Assembly: GCF_002973525.1 (NCBI RefSeq)
Contig: NZ_PVEN01000025.1
Location: 1-64,000 of the forward strand
DNA length: 64,000 bases
DNA from: Paraburkholderia sp. BL21I4N1
Lineage (GTDB): Bacteria; Pseudomonadota; Gammaproteobacteria; Burkholderiales; Burkholderiaceae
Direction of reading: 5' to 3'
The translations under genes were made by a program, and so were the position numbers. The notes beneath the pieces were generated by a model. The model was not told the DNA's origin. It searched no databases and saw only the letters and a list, made by a program, of their open reading frames with translations. Of the stretch, positions 56,282-64,000 are shown piece by piece. Within the stretch, counting starts at the first letter, position 1. Every line of letters starts with the position of its first letter.

Positions 56282-57520
56282 TCAGCGTGAATCGCGGTGA
56301 ATATCGTGCGTGACAAAACCCGCATCGTTATCCGGTATGTCGAGCCAATCGGGTTGCGCAAGCGAGCGCTGGATATCCTCCAGACCACTTTGCCAATGTT
56401 CGCGCATGGTGGAGAGACCGAACTGGAAGTCCTTGAAATGCCCTTCGTATTCCTTTTGCCGGTAGATCAGATGCATCACGTTGTAGCGCTTCGAACACGA
56501 TAGATCGTCGGCCAGCTTGCACCACGGATCGTCGCGCTGATCGGACGGCACACGGTCCAGCACCTCGCGCAACACGTGCCGGAAACGCTGCGAGCGTTGC
56601 AGCATATCGGTCACGAGACGCGTGCGGCTCGAGTACTGAATGTCTTTCATGCGCCCCTGAACGTCGGTGATGTTATCCGGCACCGGCCCGATCGCGCTCC
56701 ACAGATCGACCTGAAACGCGAGCGTGTCACGACGCGGCGTGGACTGAATCACCTCGTAGAGCGGCGTATTCGACATCAAGCCGCCGTCCCAGTAGTACTG
56801 ACCGTCGATCTCGACCGCCGCGAAGCCCGGCGGCAACGCACCGGACGCCATGAAATGCTCGGGCCTTAGCGTGGTGTGCGTGTTATCGAAGTACGCGAAA
56901 TTCCCCGTACCGCAATTGACCGCGCCCACCGACACGCGCATTTCCTTCGAGTTGATCCGGTCGAAATCACACAGCGCTTCAAGTGTGGCTTTCAGCGGCG
57001 TAGTGTCGTAGTAGCTGGCCATTTGCGGCGGCCCGGACACCGTGGGCAGCGGCGGCGGGAAACGCGGAACAAAAAAGCCCTTTTGCCCTTCGACGATAGC
57101 GCCCATGGCCTGGGTTGCCGTAAAGGCTTTGCGTATCGCCTCGCTGGAATTGAACAGTGCGTGTTCGATAAAAGCCGGCAGCGGCGGCCCGAATGCCGGC
57201 TGGCAGATCGTCTCCCAGAACTGCAGCAGCCGTTCGACACGCTTTTCCGGCGGATTGCCGGCAATGATGGCCGTATTCAACGCGCCGATCGAAATGCCCG
57301 CCAGCCAGTTAGGTTCGATGCCGGCCTCGAAAAGTCCCTGATAGACGCCGGCCTGGTACGCGCCCAATGCGCCGCCGCCCTGCAACACCAAAGCGACAGT
57401 TTCATAGTTGGGCAAATGGAGGTGCCGGGCAGGGTGTGCCGCGGGCGCGGGGCCCGCGCCCTCGCCTTCCCCGTCGCCGGGCGCACCCACGCGCGCCCGC
57501 TTGAGATTGCGTTGCGCCAT
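56282..57520 (-). CDS. patatin-like phospholipase (with DUF3734 tail)
   Basis: This is a 412-residue lipid acyl hydrolase. The oxyanion loop is G-G-G-A-L-G-A-Y-Q-A-G, the nucleophile Ser lies in G-I-S-I-G-A (about 76-81) and the catalytic Asp in W-D-G-G. The C-terminal part (about 300-400) is the DUF3734 extension common in these proteins. It lies 10 bases downstream of 3-hydroxybutyrate dehydrogenase. In related bacteria this pair sits in polyhydroxybutyrate turnover loci. Confidence 0.9.
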   Translation of the reverse strand: MAQRNLKRARVGAPGDGEGEGAGPAPAAHPARHLHLPNYETVALVLQGGGALGAYQAGVYQGLFEAGIEPNWLAGISIGALNTAIIAGNPPEKRVERLLQFWETICQPAFGPPLPAFIEHALFNSSEAIRKAFTATQAMGAIVEGQKGFFVPRFPPPLPTVSGPPQMASYYDTTPLKATLEALCDFDRINSKEMRVSVGAVNCGTGNFAYFDNTHTTLRPEHFMASGALPPGFAAVEIDGQYYWDGGLMSNTPLYEVIQSTPRRDTLAFQVDLWSAIGPVPDNITDVQGRMKDIQYSSRTRLVTDMLQRSQRFRHVLREVLDRVPSDQRDDPWCKLADDLSCSKRYNVMHLIYRQKEYEGHFKDFQFGLSTMREHWQSGLEDIQRSLAQPDWLDIPDNDAGFVTHDIHRDSR

Positions 57521-57530
57521 AGGTGACTCC

Positions 57531-58328
57531 TTATTGCATGTACCAGCCGTGGCTCACAATAAAGGACTGGCCGGTCAGCGCGGCCGTCGGGAAGGTGGAG
57601 AGGAACAGCACCGTCTGCGCGACGTCTTCCACCGTGGTGAAGATGCCGTCGACCGTGCCGCCCAGCATTACGCGCTTGATCACGTCTTCTTCGCTGATGC
57701 CGAGTTCTTTGGCCTGCTCGGGAATCTGCTTGTCGACGAGCGGCGTGCGCACGAAACCCGGACACACCACGTGCGAGCGCACATTGTGCTTGGCGCCTTC
57801 CTTGGCCAGCACACGCGAGAGGCCCAGCAACGCGTGCTTGGCGGTCACGTACGCGGACTTCAGCGGCGACGCTTCATGCGAATGGACCGAGCCCATGTAG
57901 ATCACGATGCCGCCGCGATCGTCTTTATACATGTGCTTCAGCGCGGCCTTGGTGGTCAGGAAGGCGCCGTCCACGTGAATCGCCTGCATTTTCTTCCAGT
58001 CGGAAAACGAATAGTTTTCGATTGGATTAACGATCTGGATGCCGGCGTTGGAAATCAGAATATCGATCGAGCCAAATTCGGCGGCGACTTTGTCGATGCC
58101 CTGATTGACGGCTTCTTCGTTCGTGACGTCCATGGCCACGCCGATTGCCTTGCCGCCGCCCTGTTTGATTTCTTCAGCGACGGCGTTCGCCCCGTCCTGA
58201 TTCAGGTCGGCGATCGCGACCGCCGCGCCCGCCGCCGAAAGGGTGAGCGCAATCTGCTTGCCGATGCCGCTCGCGGCACCGGTGACTACCGCGACTTTGC
58301 CATTCAGATTCGTGTTCAGTGACGACAT
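57531..58328 (-). CDS. bdhA: 3-hydroxybutyrate dehydrogenase
   Basis: This is a 265-residue short-chain dehydrogenase that oxidises 3-hydroxybutyrate to acetoacetate with NAD, the step after polyhydroxybutyrate breakdown. T-G-A-A-S-G-I-G-K is the cofactor loop, I-S-N-A-G-I-Q follows, and the catalytic Ser-Tyr-Lys are in the G-S-V-H-S and S-A-Y-V-T-A-K-H blocks. The end G-W-Y-M-Q is typical for the enzyme. It is transcribed with the patatin gene. Confidence 0.92.
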   Translation of the reverse strand: MSSLNTNLNGKVAVVTGAASGIGKQIALTLSAAGAAVAIADLNQDGANAVAEEIKQGGGKAIGVAMDVTNEEAVNQGIDKVAAEFGSIDILISNAGIQIVNPIENYSFSDWKKMQAIHVDGAFLTTKAALKHMYKDDRGGIVIYMGSVHSHEASPLKSAYVTAKHALLGLSRVLAKEGAKHNVRSHVVCPGFVRTPLVDKQIPEQAKELGISEEDVIKRVMLGGTVDGIFTTVEDVAQTVLFLSTFPTAALTGQSFIVSHGWYMQ

Positions 58329-58551
58329 CCAGAACCTCCATGCAGTTGATGAGCAATGAGACCACGGACCGCGGGCGGCGTGAAGTCAGCCAAACGGCAT
58401 AGGCCGTTCGGCCGAATGCTGCACTGCGGCCATCGCTGCTATTGTGCATGAACCGTGTGAACTCCATCGGTAAAACGCACATCGCCCCGTATCTCTTTAA
58501 ACTGGATGTTTTCGGCGGAATTCCTGTGGCATCACCAACAAGGAGGAAGGC

Positions 58552-59523
58552 ATGAATTATCGACGTCTGGGCCGCTCTGGCCTGCAAGTCAGCGAACTGT
58601 CCATCGGCTCGTGGGTCACCTACGGCAATCAGGTCGACCATGGCGCGGCGCGTGAATCGCTCGCGGCGGCGCGCGACGCCGGCGTCAACTTTTTCGATAA
58701 CGCCGAGGTCTACGCCGGCGGCAAGTCGGAAGAGATCATGGGTCAGGCGCTCAAGGAACTGGCGTGGCCGCGCGTCAGCTACGTGGTGTCCACGAAATTC
58801 TTCTGGGGCCTCGCGGAAGCGCCGAATCAGTACCACACACTGAACCGTAAATATCTACTGAACGCGATCGACGCGTCGCTCAAGCGTCTGCAGCTCGATT
58901 ATGTGGATCTGGTGTTCTGTCATCGTCCTGACCCGAACACGCCCGTCGAGGAAACGGTCTGGGCCATGAGCGACATGATTACGCGCGGCAAGGCCCTGTA
59001 CTGGGGCACGTCCGAATGGAGCGCCGACGAAATTCGCGCGGCTTACGACATCGCCGAGCGTCATCATCTGCACAAGCCGGTCATGGAGCAGCCGCAATAC
59101 AACCTGTTCCACCGCAAACGCGTCGAACAGGAATACAAGCGGCTTTATGAGGACATCGGTCTTGGACTGACTACGTGGAGTCCGCTCGCATCCGGTCTGC
59201 TAACCGGCAAATACCGCGACGGCGTGCCCGCCGATAGCCGCGCACAGTTGCAAGGTTACGACTGGTTGCGCAAGCAACTGACCGACACGGGCAAGAACAA
59301 TGTGGTCGGCAAGCTCGGCGAAGTCGCCGACGAACTGGACTGCACGATCGGACAACTGGCGATCGCATGGCTGCTGAAGAATCCGCACGTGAGCACGGTG
59401 ATCACGGGGGCGTCGCGGGTCGAACAGATCGGCGAGAACATGCAATCCGCCGAGGTGGCCGCGCGGATCACGCCAGAGATCAAGCAGAAGATCGAGGACA
59501 TCGTCGGCGACGCGTACGACTGA
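58552..59523 (+). CDS. aldo/keto reductase, voltage-gated K-channel beta-subunit type
   Basis: This is a 323-residue TIM-barrel oxidoreductase. D-N-A-E-V-Y holds the catalytic Asp and Tyr, V-V-S-T-K-F the Lys, and V-F-C-H-R the His region. The T-W-S-P-L-A-S-G-L-L-T-G-K-Y loop and the NADPH site near P-H-V-S-T-V-I-T-G-A-S-R are those of the Kv-beta-like branch. Substrate unknown. It has a GGAGGAAGG site before the ATG, the strongest in this part of the window. Confidence 0.93.
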   Translation: MNYRRLGRSGLQVSELSIGSWVTYGNQVDHGAARESLAAARDAGVNFFDNAEVYAGGKSEEIMGQALKELAWPRVSYVVSTKFFWGLAEAPNQYHTLNRKYLLNAIDASLKRLQLDYVDLVFCHRPDPNTPVEETVWAMSDMITRGKALYWGTSEWSADEIRAAYDIAERHHLHKPVMEQPQYNLFHRKRVEQEYKRLYEDIGLGLTTWSPLASGLLTGKYRDGVPADSRAQLQGYDWLRKQLTDTGKNNVVGKLGEVADELDCTIGQLAIAWLLKNPHVSTVITGASRVEQIGENMQSAEVAARITPEIKQKIEDIVGDAYD

Positions 59524-59735
59524 TCGGACTCGCGCCGCACCGCGTAACATGGGCCACGCCGCGCCTCGGCCATGTTGCGCGGAACTCGATGCAAAGCGCG
59601 AAGCACGACGCGGCGTCGCGTACAATACGCGACCGCGCCTCGCATCGGCGCTCTATGCCCGCTGTGCAGCCACATTGCACCCGCATCGCCGGATCCTCCT
59701 TGGGCCGGCACGCCTTCTTTCAGCGTTTCCTCATC

Positions 59736-60581
59736 ATGCTTAGCTACCGCCACGCCTTTCACGCAGGCAATCACGCCGACGTCCTGAAACACGCCGTCGT
59801 GTTGCAGCTCTTGCGCTACCTCGGCCAGAAGGACAAAGCCTACTGGTACATCGACACGCATGCGGGCGCCGGCGTCTATTCGCTGAAGGAAGGCTACGCG
59901 GTCAAAACCGGGGAGTTTCAGACCGGCATTGCCAAACTGTGGGAGCGCAACGATCTGCCGCCGTTGTTCGCCGATTACGTCGACGAAGTGGCCGCGCTCA
60001 ATCCTGACGGCCAACTGCGCTTCTACCCCGGTTCGCCTTATATTGCGTGGCGGCAGTTGCGCGAGCAGGACCGCATGCGTCTGTTCGAACTGCACACCAC
60101 CGAAATCGACGTGCTGCGCCACAATTTCCGTGACGCGGGCCGCCGGGCCATGCTGTACGCCGGCGACGGCTTCGACGGCATCCTCGCCTTGCTGCCGCCG
60201 GCGCCGCGCCGCGCGCTGGTGCTGCTCGATCCGTCGTACGAGGACAAACGCGATTACACGCGCACGCTACGCTGCGTCGAAGAGAGCCTGAAGCGCTTTC
60301 CGACTGGCAGTTATGCAGTCTGGTATCCGCAGGTGCGGCGTCTTGAATCGCAGCGCTTTCCCGATCAACTGAAGAAGTTGCAGGAGCGTAACTGGCTGCA
60401 CGTAAGCCTGACGGTGAGCAATCCGCCGGAAGATGGTTTTGGGCTGTTCGGTAGCGGCATGTTTATTCTGAATCCGCCGTATACGCTGGCCAAGACGCTG
60501 AAGGATCAGATGCCGTGGCTGGTTAAGGCGCTCGGCGAAGATAAGGCCGCGCAGTTTAAGGTCGAGTATCGCGGCGACTGA
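59736..60581 (+). CDS. rlmJ: 23S rRNA (adenine-2030-N6)-methyltransferase
   Basis: This is a 281-residue Rossmann-type methyltransferase that modifies A2030 of 23S rRNA. M-L-S-Y-R-H-A-F-H-A-G-N-H-A-D-V-L-K-H is the family start, D-T-H-A-G-A-G the SAM site and L-L-D-P-S-Y-E the catalytic motif. The long frame upstream of the ATG overlaps the aldo/keto reductase and is not used. Confidence 0.96.
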   Translation: MLSYRHAFHAGNHADVLKHAVVLQLLRYLGQKDKAYWYIDTHAGAGVYSLKEGYAVKTGEFQTGIAKLWERNDLPPLFADYVDEVAALNPDGQLRFYPGSPYIAWRQLREQDRMRLFELHTTEIDVLRHNFRDAGRRAMLYAGDGFDGILALLPPAPRRALVLLDPSYEDKRDYTRTLRCVEESLKRFPTGSYAVWYPQVRRLESQRFPDQLKKLQERNWLHVSLTVSNPPEDGFGLFGSGMFILNPPYTLAKTLKDQMPWLVKALGEDKAAQFKVEYRGD

Positions 60582-60656
60582 GATTGGCGGCGAGCGCGGG
60601 CTCGCTGCCTTGAGGCCCTTGTCCTTGAAGTAGCACAGTTACTGCGCCGCCAATGC

Positions 60657-61016
60657 CTATTGCGACCGCGGCACGGGGTGCGGCTGCGGCCGTGGCGGCT
60701 GCGGTGTGCTTCCGCCCGTGGGCAACTGGATATAAGGCGCGACAACGTAAGGCATCGACGAATTCGGCGCGAGTTCTGTGGGCGCTGCGATGGGCTGCGC
60801 GCCGACAATCGGCTGATGCGAGAGCGGCGCGGTCTGCAATACGGTGCCGCTTTGCCCGTCGTTGATGCCGTTTTGCGAGTCGAGGATCAACGGCTTGCGC
60901 GTCGTGCTGGTGTTCGTGCTCGACGCGGCGTATACAACCGACACGGTAAATGTCGTCGTCAGCGAGACCGCTGCGGCCACGGCGAAGATGAATTTGAGCG
61001 AGCGGACGGAAGGCAT
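60657..61016 (-). CDS. small exported Pro-rich protein
   Basis: This is a 119-residue protein. The signal peptide (about 1-30) ends V-Y-A-A-S. The mature part is unstructured, rich in Ser, Thr, Pro and Gln and ends in a Pro/His stretch. No domain is recognised. It converges with rlmJ, with about 75 bases between stops. Confidence 0.65.
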   Translation of the reverse strand: MPSVRSLKFIFAVAAAVSLTTTFTVSVVYAASSTNTSTTRKPLILDSQNGINDGQSGTVLQTAPLSHQPIVGAQPIAAPTELAPNSSMPYVVAPYIQLPTGGSTPQPPRPQPHPVPRSQ

Positions 61017-61163
61017 AGAACGGACCGGTTGAATTTGAGAACGTCGGGGAAGACGCTGAAAACGTCTTACCTTACCTCGACGTCACCTGCCAAGCTAGTC
61101 GATATTCGCCAGAAACGGGAGTCGCGCCCCCGTTGTGCGATTTTACGGGGCCCAGATGTGACA

Positions 61164-61184
61164 AAGCCCCGTCAATACGGGGCT
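61164..61184 (-). terminator. hairpin after the DUF3563 gene
   Basis: AGCCCCGT and ACGGGGCT pair around a short AT-rich loop; on the minus strand TTTGT follows. It is a weak terminator candidate for the small gene at 61252. Confidence 0.55.
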
Positions 61185-61251
61185 CAACACTTACTGCGAC
61201 TGCGGGGCTGCGCTACCTAGCGCTGCCGGTCCAACGTGACGCGAATGAAAC

Positions 61252-61398
61252 TTACAGCGAGTAGCCGTTGGTTTCGAGCGTGCGGATGCGTTGTTCCAAC
61301 TGAACGATATCCGACGACGACGCCAGGTAAGCTTCACGACGGTTACGTTCTGCGGCTTCAAACCAGGTGCTCAGCTTTTCAAGAATGTATGCAAACAT
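61252..61398 (-). CDS. DUF3563 family microprotein
   Basis: This is a 48-residue protein beginning M-F-A-Y-I-L-E-K-L-S-T-W-F-E-A-A-E-R-N-R-R-E-A-Y-L and ending L-E-T-N-G-Y-S-L, the DUF3563 pattern common in Burkholderiales. It is one amphipathic helix plus a short second helix. Function unknown. A GGAGAA site precedes the ATG. Confidence 0.85.
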   Translation of the reverse strand: MFAYILEKLSTWFEAAERNRREAYLASSSDIVQLEQRIRTLETNGYSL

Positions 61399-61714
61399 GA
61401 TGTTCTCCAAGGATCAGATTGAATCCCCGGTGCACTGTTCATCAGGGATTTCCCGTAAAAGGGTTAACCCGGATTATAGACCGATGGTGCAACCTTGCTA
61501 ATGAAATGCCCGCATGACGTGCATTCCGCTTTGGAATGGTGCACGGTATCGGTGCAGGTAAGTCGTTGATTTATCTAAGCTTGGAAGCTGAATTTCTCCA
61601 TAAACCATACCGCCCCGAATTTTATTGCACAAATTTAGTGCAAATGTTGCCCGTTGCCACAACGCTTCGTTGCGGGTTGCACCTTCTGCCGTAAACGCAC
61701 GCTCAAACGCACCC
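61399..61714. other. intergenic region upstream of the DUF3563 gene and downstream of cueR
   Basis: No gene is recognised. An open frame on the minus strand (61498-61878) runs into cueR in another frame and has no recognisable product. The promoter of the DUF3563 gene should lie near 61400-61480. Confidence 0.4.
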
Positions 61715-62137
61715 TCAAACGGGATGACAACCGTGCCCGGACACCAGATCGGTGTCCGCGAGCCGCTCGATAATCGGGCAATCGGGCCGGTCGTCGCCGT
61801 GACAGTGGTCCGCCAGATGCGCCAACGTGTCGCGCATATCGGTGAGTTCCGCGATTCGGCGATCGAGTTCGGCCACATGTTCCAGCGCGATCGCCTTCAC
61901 TTCGGCGCTGGCGCGCGAGCGGTCGTGCCACAACGCCAGCAACCGTCGAATGTCTTCGACCAGAAAGCCGAGCCGGCGCGCCTGCCGGATAAAGCGCAGC
62001 GAGTGAACCTCCTGCGGACCGTACACGCGATAACCCGCGCTGGTGCGCGCCTTTGCCATCAGCAAACCGACGCTTTCGTAGTAGCGAATCATCTTCGCCG
62101 TGACGCCCGACGAGCGGGCCGCTTCACCGATATTCAT
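61715..62137 (-). CDS. cueR: Cu(I)-responsive MerR-family regulator CueR
   Basis: This is a 140-residue regulator with an N-terminal MerR DNA-binding domain (M-N-I-G-E-A-A-R-S-S-G-V-T-A-K-M-I-R-Y-Y), a dimer helix and the metal loop C112-H-G-D-D-R-P-D-C120. S77 and the two-Cys loop are those of the monovalent-metal CueR type. It activates copper-export genes when Cu(I) or Ag(I) binds. It is divergent from copZ. Confidence 0.92.
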   Translation of the reverse strand: MNIGEAARSSGVTAKMIRYYESVGLLMAKARTSAGYRVYGPQEVHSLRFIRQARRLGFLVEDIRRLLALWHDRSRASAEVKAIALEHVAELDRRIAELTDMRDTLAHLADHCHGDDRPDCPIIERLADTDLVSGHGCHPV

Positions 62138-62167
62138 CACTTTCCCCCAAAGGTAGAAATCGATCCT

Positions 62168-62191
62168 ACACCTTCCCATGATGAGAGGGTC
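62168..62191. promoter_or_regulatory. CueR operator candidate
   Basis: ACCTTCCC-ATGATGA-GAGGGTCT is an imperfect dyad of the MerR/CueR operator type (compare ACCTTCC-N7-GGAAGGT). It lies in the cueR-copZ gap, where CueR would twist the promoter spacer. Confidence 0.7.
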
Positions 62192-62260
62192 TAGCACTCA
62201 AGTGCGGATCGGCAGGCATAATTCAACTATCGCAATATTCATTTCCCCGAGAGCCATCCG

Positions 62261-62494
62261 ATGACGATCGAATTTCAGGTAGAAGGCATGAGCTGCCAAC
62301 ACTGCGTGGCAGCGGTGACGAATGCAATCCGCGAGCACGACGAAGCCGCGCAGGTTCAAGTGGATCTCGCGTCGGGACGTGTCGTGGTCGAATCGACGCA
62401 AGCGGCTGAGGTGCTGAAGGCCGCCATCGACGAAGCCGGCTACACGGTAAAAAGCGCGGCTGGCGGCGCCGCAAGCAGCGACGCACTTCGCTAG
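62261..62494 (+). CDS. copZ: copper chaperone CopZ-like (heavy-metal-associated domain)
   Basis: This is a 77-residue HMA-domain protein with G-M-S-C-Q-H-C, the Cu(I)-binding MxCxxC loop, and the beta-alpha-beta pattern of the fold. It carries copper to an exporter. It is divergent from cueR and lies under its likely operator. No P1B-type ATPase gene is next to it here; the next gene (62507) is a reductase. Confidence 0.92.
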   Translation: MTIEFQVEGMSCQHCVAAVTNAIREHDEAAQVQVDLASGRVVVESTQAAEVLKAAIDEAGYTVKSAAGGAASSDALR

Positions 62495-62506
62495 GCGGTT
62501 CACGCC

Positions 62507-63421
62507 ATGTTCAAAGTTGCTGTCATTGGCGGCTCCGGGCTGCTCGGCCGCGCGCTCGTCGGCGAACTGGCGCGGCAGGCCGGCTGGCAAGTCGTCGCCA
62601 CGACGTTCAGCCGCCCGGCGCCGCACGCCATCACACTGGATATTCGCGACGCCCGCGCGGTCGAGCAATTCGTCGAGCGCGAGGCACCGGACGCGCTCGT
62701 GATTGCCGCCGCGGAGCGTCGGCCGGACGTCTGCGAGCACGACCCGGCGCTGGCCCGCGCACTGAATGTCGACGCGGTACGCACCCTGGCCGCCGCGGCA
62801 AACCGGTGCGGCGCATGGACGCTGTCGATCTCCACCGACTACGTTTTCGACGGCGCCCACCCGCCCTATCGGCATGACGCCGCGCCCTCGCCGCTCAACG
62901 CTTATGGACGCAGCAAGCTCGAAGGCGAGCGTGCGCTGCTGGAGGCGACCGATCTCGGCTGCATGCTGCGTTTGCCGCTTCTGTATGGGCCGATCGTCGG
63001 CTGGGCGGAATCGGCGGTGACGAGTCTCGTACCGGCGATCGCGGCATCGGTGGATGGCAAGCCCGCGGTCATGGATGCATGGGCGATCCGCTATCCGACC
63101 TTCACGCCGGATATCGCATTCGTGATCCGGCAGATGCTCGAACAGCATGCGCGCGGCGACACGATCCGCGGCATCATGCAATGGTCGGGCGACGAGCCAA
63201 TGACCAAGTACGACATCGCGCTACGTCTTGCCGAAGCGTTGCAGCTCGACGCGCGGCTAACGCCGCAGCACACGCCGACCGATGCGACGCCGCGTCCGCA
63301 TAACTGCCATCTGGCGTCGGATCGACTTGACGCGCTTGGGATTGGCCGCCGTACGTCGTTCGATACGGCGATCCGGCAGGTGTTGGGGGCGTTTCCGTGG
63401 CGCGGCGATACGGCGACGTAA
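62507..63421 (+). CDS. RmlD-like SDR family reductase
   Basis: This is a 304-residue extended short-chain dehydrogenase with G-G-S-G-L-L-G (NAD(P)-binding), S-I-S-T-D-Y-V-F-D-G and the catalytic Y-G-R-S-K. It resembles dTDP-4-dehydrorhamnose reductase and the MAT2B-like branch. It follows copZ by 12 bases. The physiological substrate is not evident, and no rhamnose genes surround it. Confidence 0.85.
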   Translation: MFKVAVIGGSGLLGRALVGELARQAGWQVVATTFSRPAPHAITLDIRDARAVEQFVEREAPDALVIAAAERRPDVCEHDPALARALNVDAVRTLAAAANRCGAWTLSISTDYVFDGAHPPYRHDAAPSPLNAYGRSKLEGERALLEATDLGCMLRLPLLYGPIVGWAESAVTSLVPAIAASVDGKPAVMDAWAIRYPTFTPDIAFVIRQMLEQHARGDTIRGIMQWSGDEPMTKYDIALRLAEALQLDARLTPQHTPTDATPRPHNCHLASDRLDALGIGRRTSFDTAIRQVLGAFPWRGDTAT

Positions 63422-63518
63422 ATGTCGGCTCTAGCGCGAGCGCAAGTTTGAGCTTGCGCGCATCGAGCGGCTTAAGCGCCCGCGTGCCTAACCACCCCAC
63501 AAGCGCCCCCCAACAACC

Positions 63519-64000
63519 TCAATGAAAATCGCGACTCGCCGTGGCGAGCTCGCCGAGCCAATCGCTAAGATCCTCAAGACGATGGGCGACGAGATGAACC
63601 ACCTCGCCCATGTTTTTCCGTTTCCCTTTACCTGCTGGTTTCCCTTCGCCCGCCGGTTTTCCCTTACCCGCCGGTTTCCCGTTCACCGCCGGCCCCGCCT
63701 CGTCGTTGTCGCCACCCGTCGCGACACCGTCGTCGCGTTGCACGACGCCGTAGACCGCCAGCAACGACGCGCCCAACAACACCTTGCGTTGCTTTTCCAC
63801 CAGCGACGGCCAGACGATCACATTGACCGAGCCCGTCTCGTCTTCGATGGAAACGAACACCGTGCCGTTCGCCGTGCCCGGCCGTTGCCGCACGGTGACG
63901 ATGCCGCACGCCCGCGCCAGCGTGCCGTGCTGACACGCGGCGAGTTCGGCCGCCGCGCGAAAACGCTGCCGCGCAAGCCGCGGACGCAATAACGCGAGCG
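63519..64000 (-). CDS. dnaE2: error-prone DNA polymerase DnaE2, C-terminal part (runs off the window)
   Basis: Only the C-terminal 160 residues are in the window; the gene continues past base 64,000. V-R-Q-R-P-G-T-A-N-G-T-V-F-V-S-I-E-D-E-T-G and N-V-I-V-W-P are the OB-fold of DnaE2, a SOS-induced polymerase used with ImuA/ImuB for damage-tolerant synthesis. The end V-H-L-V-A-H-R-L-E-D-L-S-D-W-L-G is typical. A low-complexity G-K-P-A-G-K/E repeat is inserted between the OB-fold and this end. Confidence 0.9.
   Translation of the reverse strand, partial: LALLRPRLARQRFRAAAELAACQHGTLARACGIVTVRQRPGTANGTVFVSIEDETGSVNVIVWPSLVEKQRKVLLGASLLAVYGVVQRDDGVATGGDNDEAGPAVNGKPAGKGKPAGEGKPAGKGKRKNMGEVVHLVAHRLEDLSDWLGELATASRDFH

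Noticed and set aside
61498..61878. 126-residue minus-strand frame overlapping cueR
   Set aside because: Most of it is cueR read in another frame; the remainder resembles nothing.

Overview
The window looks like chromosomal DNA of a Paraburkholderia/Burkholderia-type betaproteobacterium. The high-GC housekeeping genes (acs, class I fumA, bfr, murI, uvrB, rlmJ, dnaE2), the FtrABCD iron system and the DUF3563 microprotein fit that group. The species cannot be fixed from the sequence alone.

Positions 1-13,096 are a visibly more AT-rich accessory region that abuts the 3' end of a tRNA-Ser(GGA) gene, as an integrated island would. It holds rarely annotated genes: a zinc-ribbon protein with a HEPN-like RNxxxH motif, flanked by two diverged copies of an acyltransferase tail; a second protein with an RxxxxH motif; a membrane protein; a TIGR04141-type protein convergent with a PD-(D/E)xK nuclease-like protein; a serine recombinase with its own promoter and palindrome; and a translationally coupled HEPN-like / double P-loop ATPase pair. 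The content resembles a defence or mobile-element hotspot. The HEPN-ATPase pair and the TIGR04141/nuclease pair are the best candidates for undescribed systems.

Positions 13,247-17,799 carry acetate metabolism: a VC_2705-type sodium/solute symporter with its DUF4212 small subunit, and acetyl-CoA synthetase.

Positions 18,107-36,687 are a type III secretion (T3SS) locus. One long, tightly overlapping minus-strand operon runs sctC-D-(small gene)-F-(HrpB1-like)-I-J-K-L-Q-R-S-T-U-V-N-O. It is flanked by likely secreted proteins: a disordered protein with a c-Myc-like nuclear localisation signal and two internal repeats; a DUF1521 (NopE1-type self-cleaving) protein; a glycine-rich harpin-like protein; and an ADP-ribosyltransferase-like protein without an obvious catalytic Glu. 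A ribbon-helix-helix protein is encoded divergently from sctC. The apparatus has two peculiarities. SctU stops just before its NPTH autocleavage domain, and no SctP ruler, SctW gatekeeper or translocon gene is visible. SctL carries a 25-unit Pro-Thr tail encoded by a hexanucleotide repeat.

Positions 36,754-64,000 are ordinary chromosome: an EamA transporter, a TIGR00645 protein, fumA, bfr, murI, and an iron regulon split into three transcription units (bfd-tonB-exbB-exbD, hemP, ftrABCD), each preceded by a Fur-box-like 19-mer. Then come a LysR/pirin pair, OsmC, a DUF1857 protein, uvrB, an aromatic aminotransferase, a patatin phospholipase, 3-hydroxybutyrate dehydrogenase, an aldo/keto reductase, rlmJ, a DUF3563 microprotein, the cueR/copZ copper pair, an RmlD-like reductase, and the 3' end of dnaE2 at the window edge.
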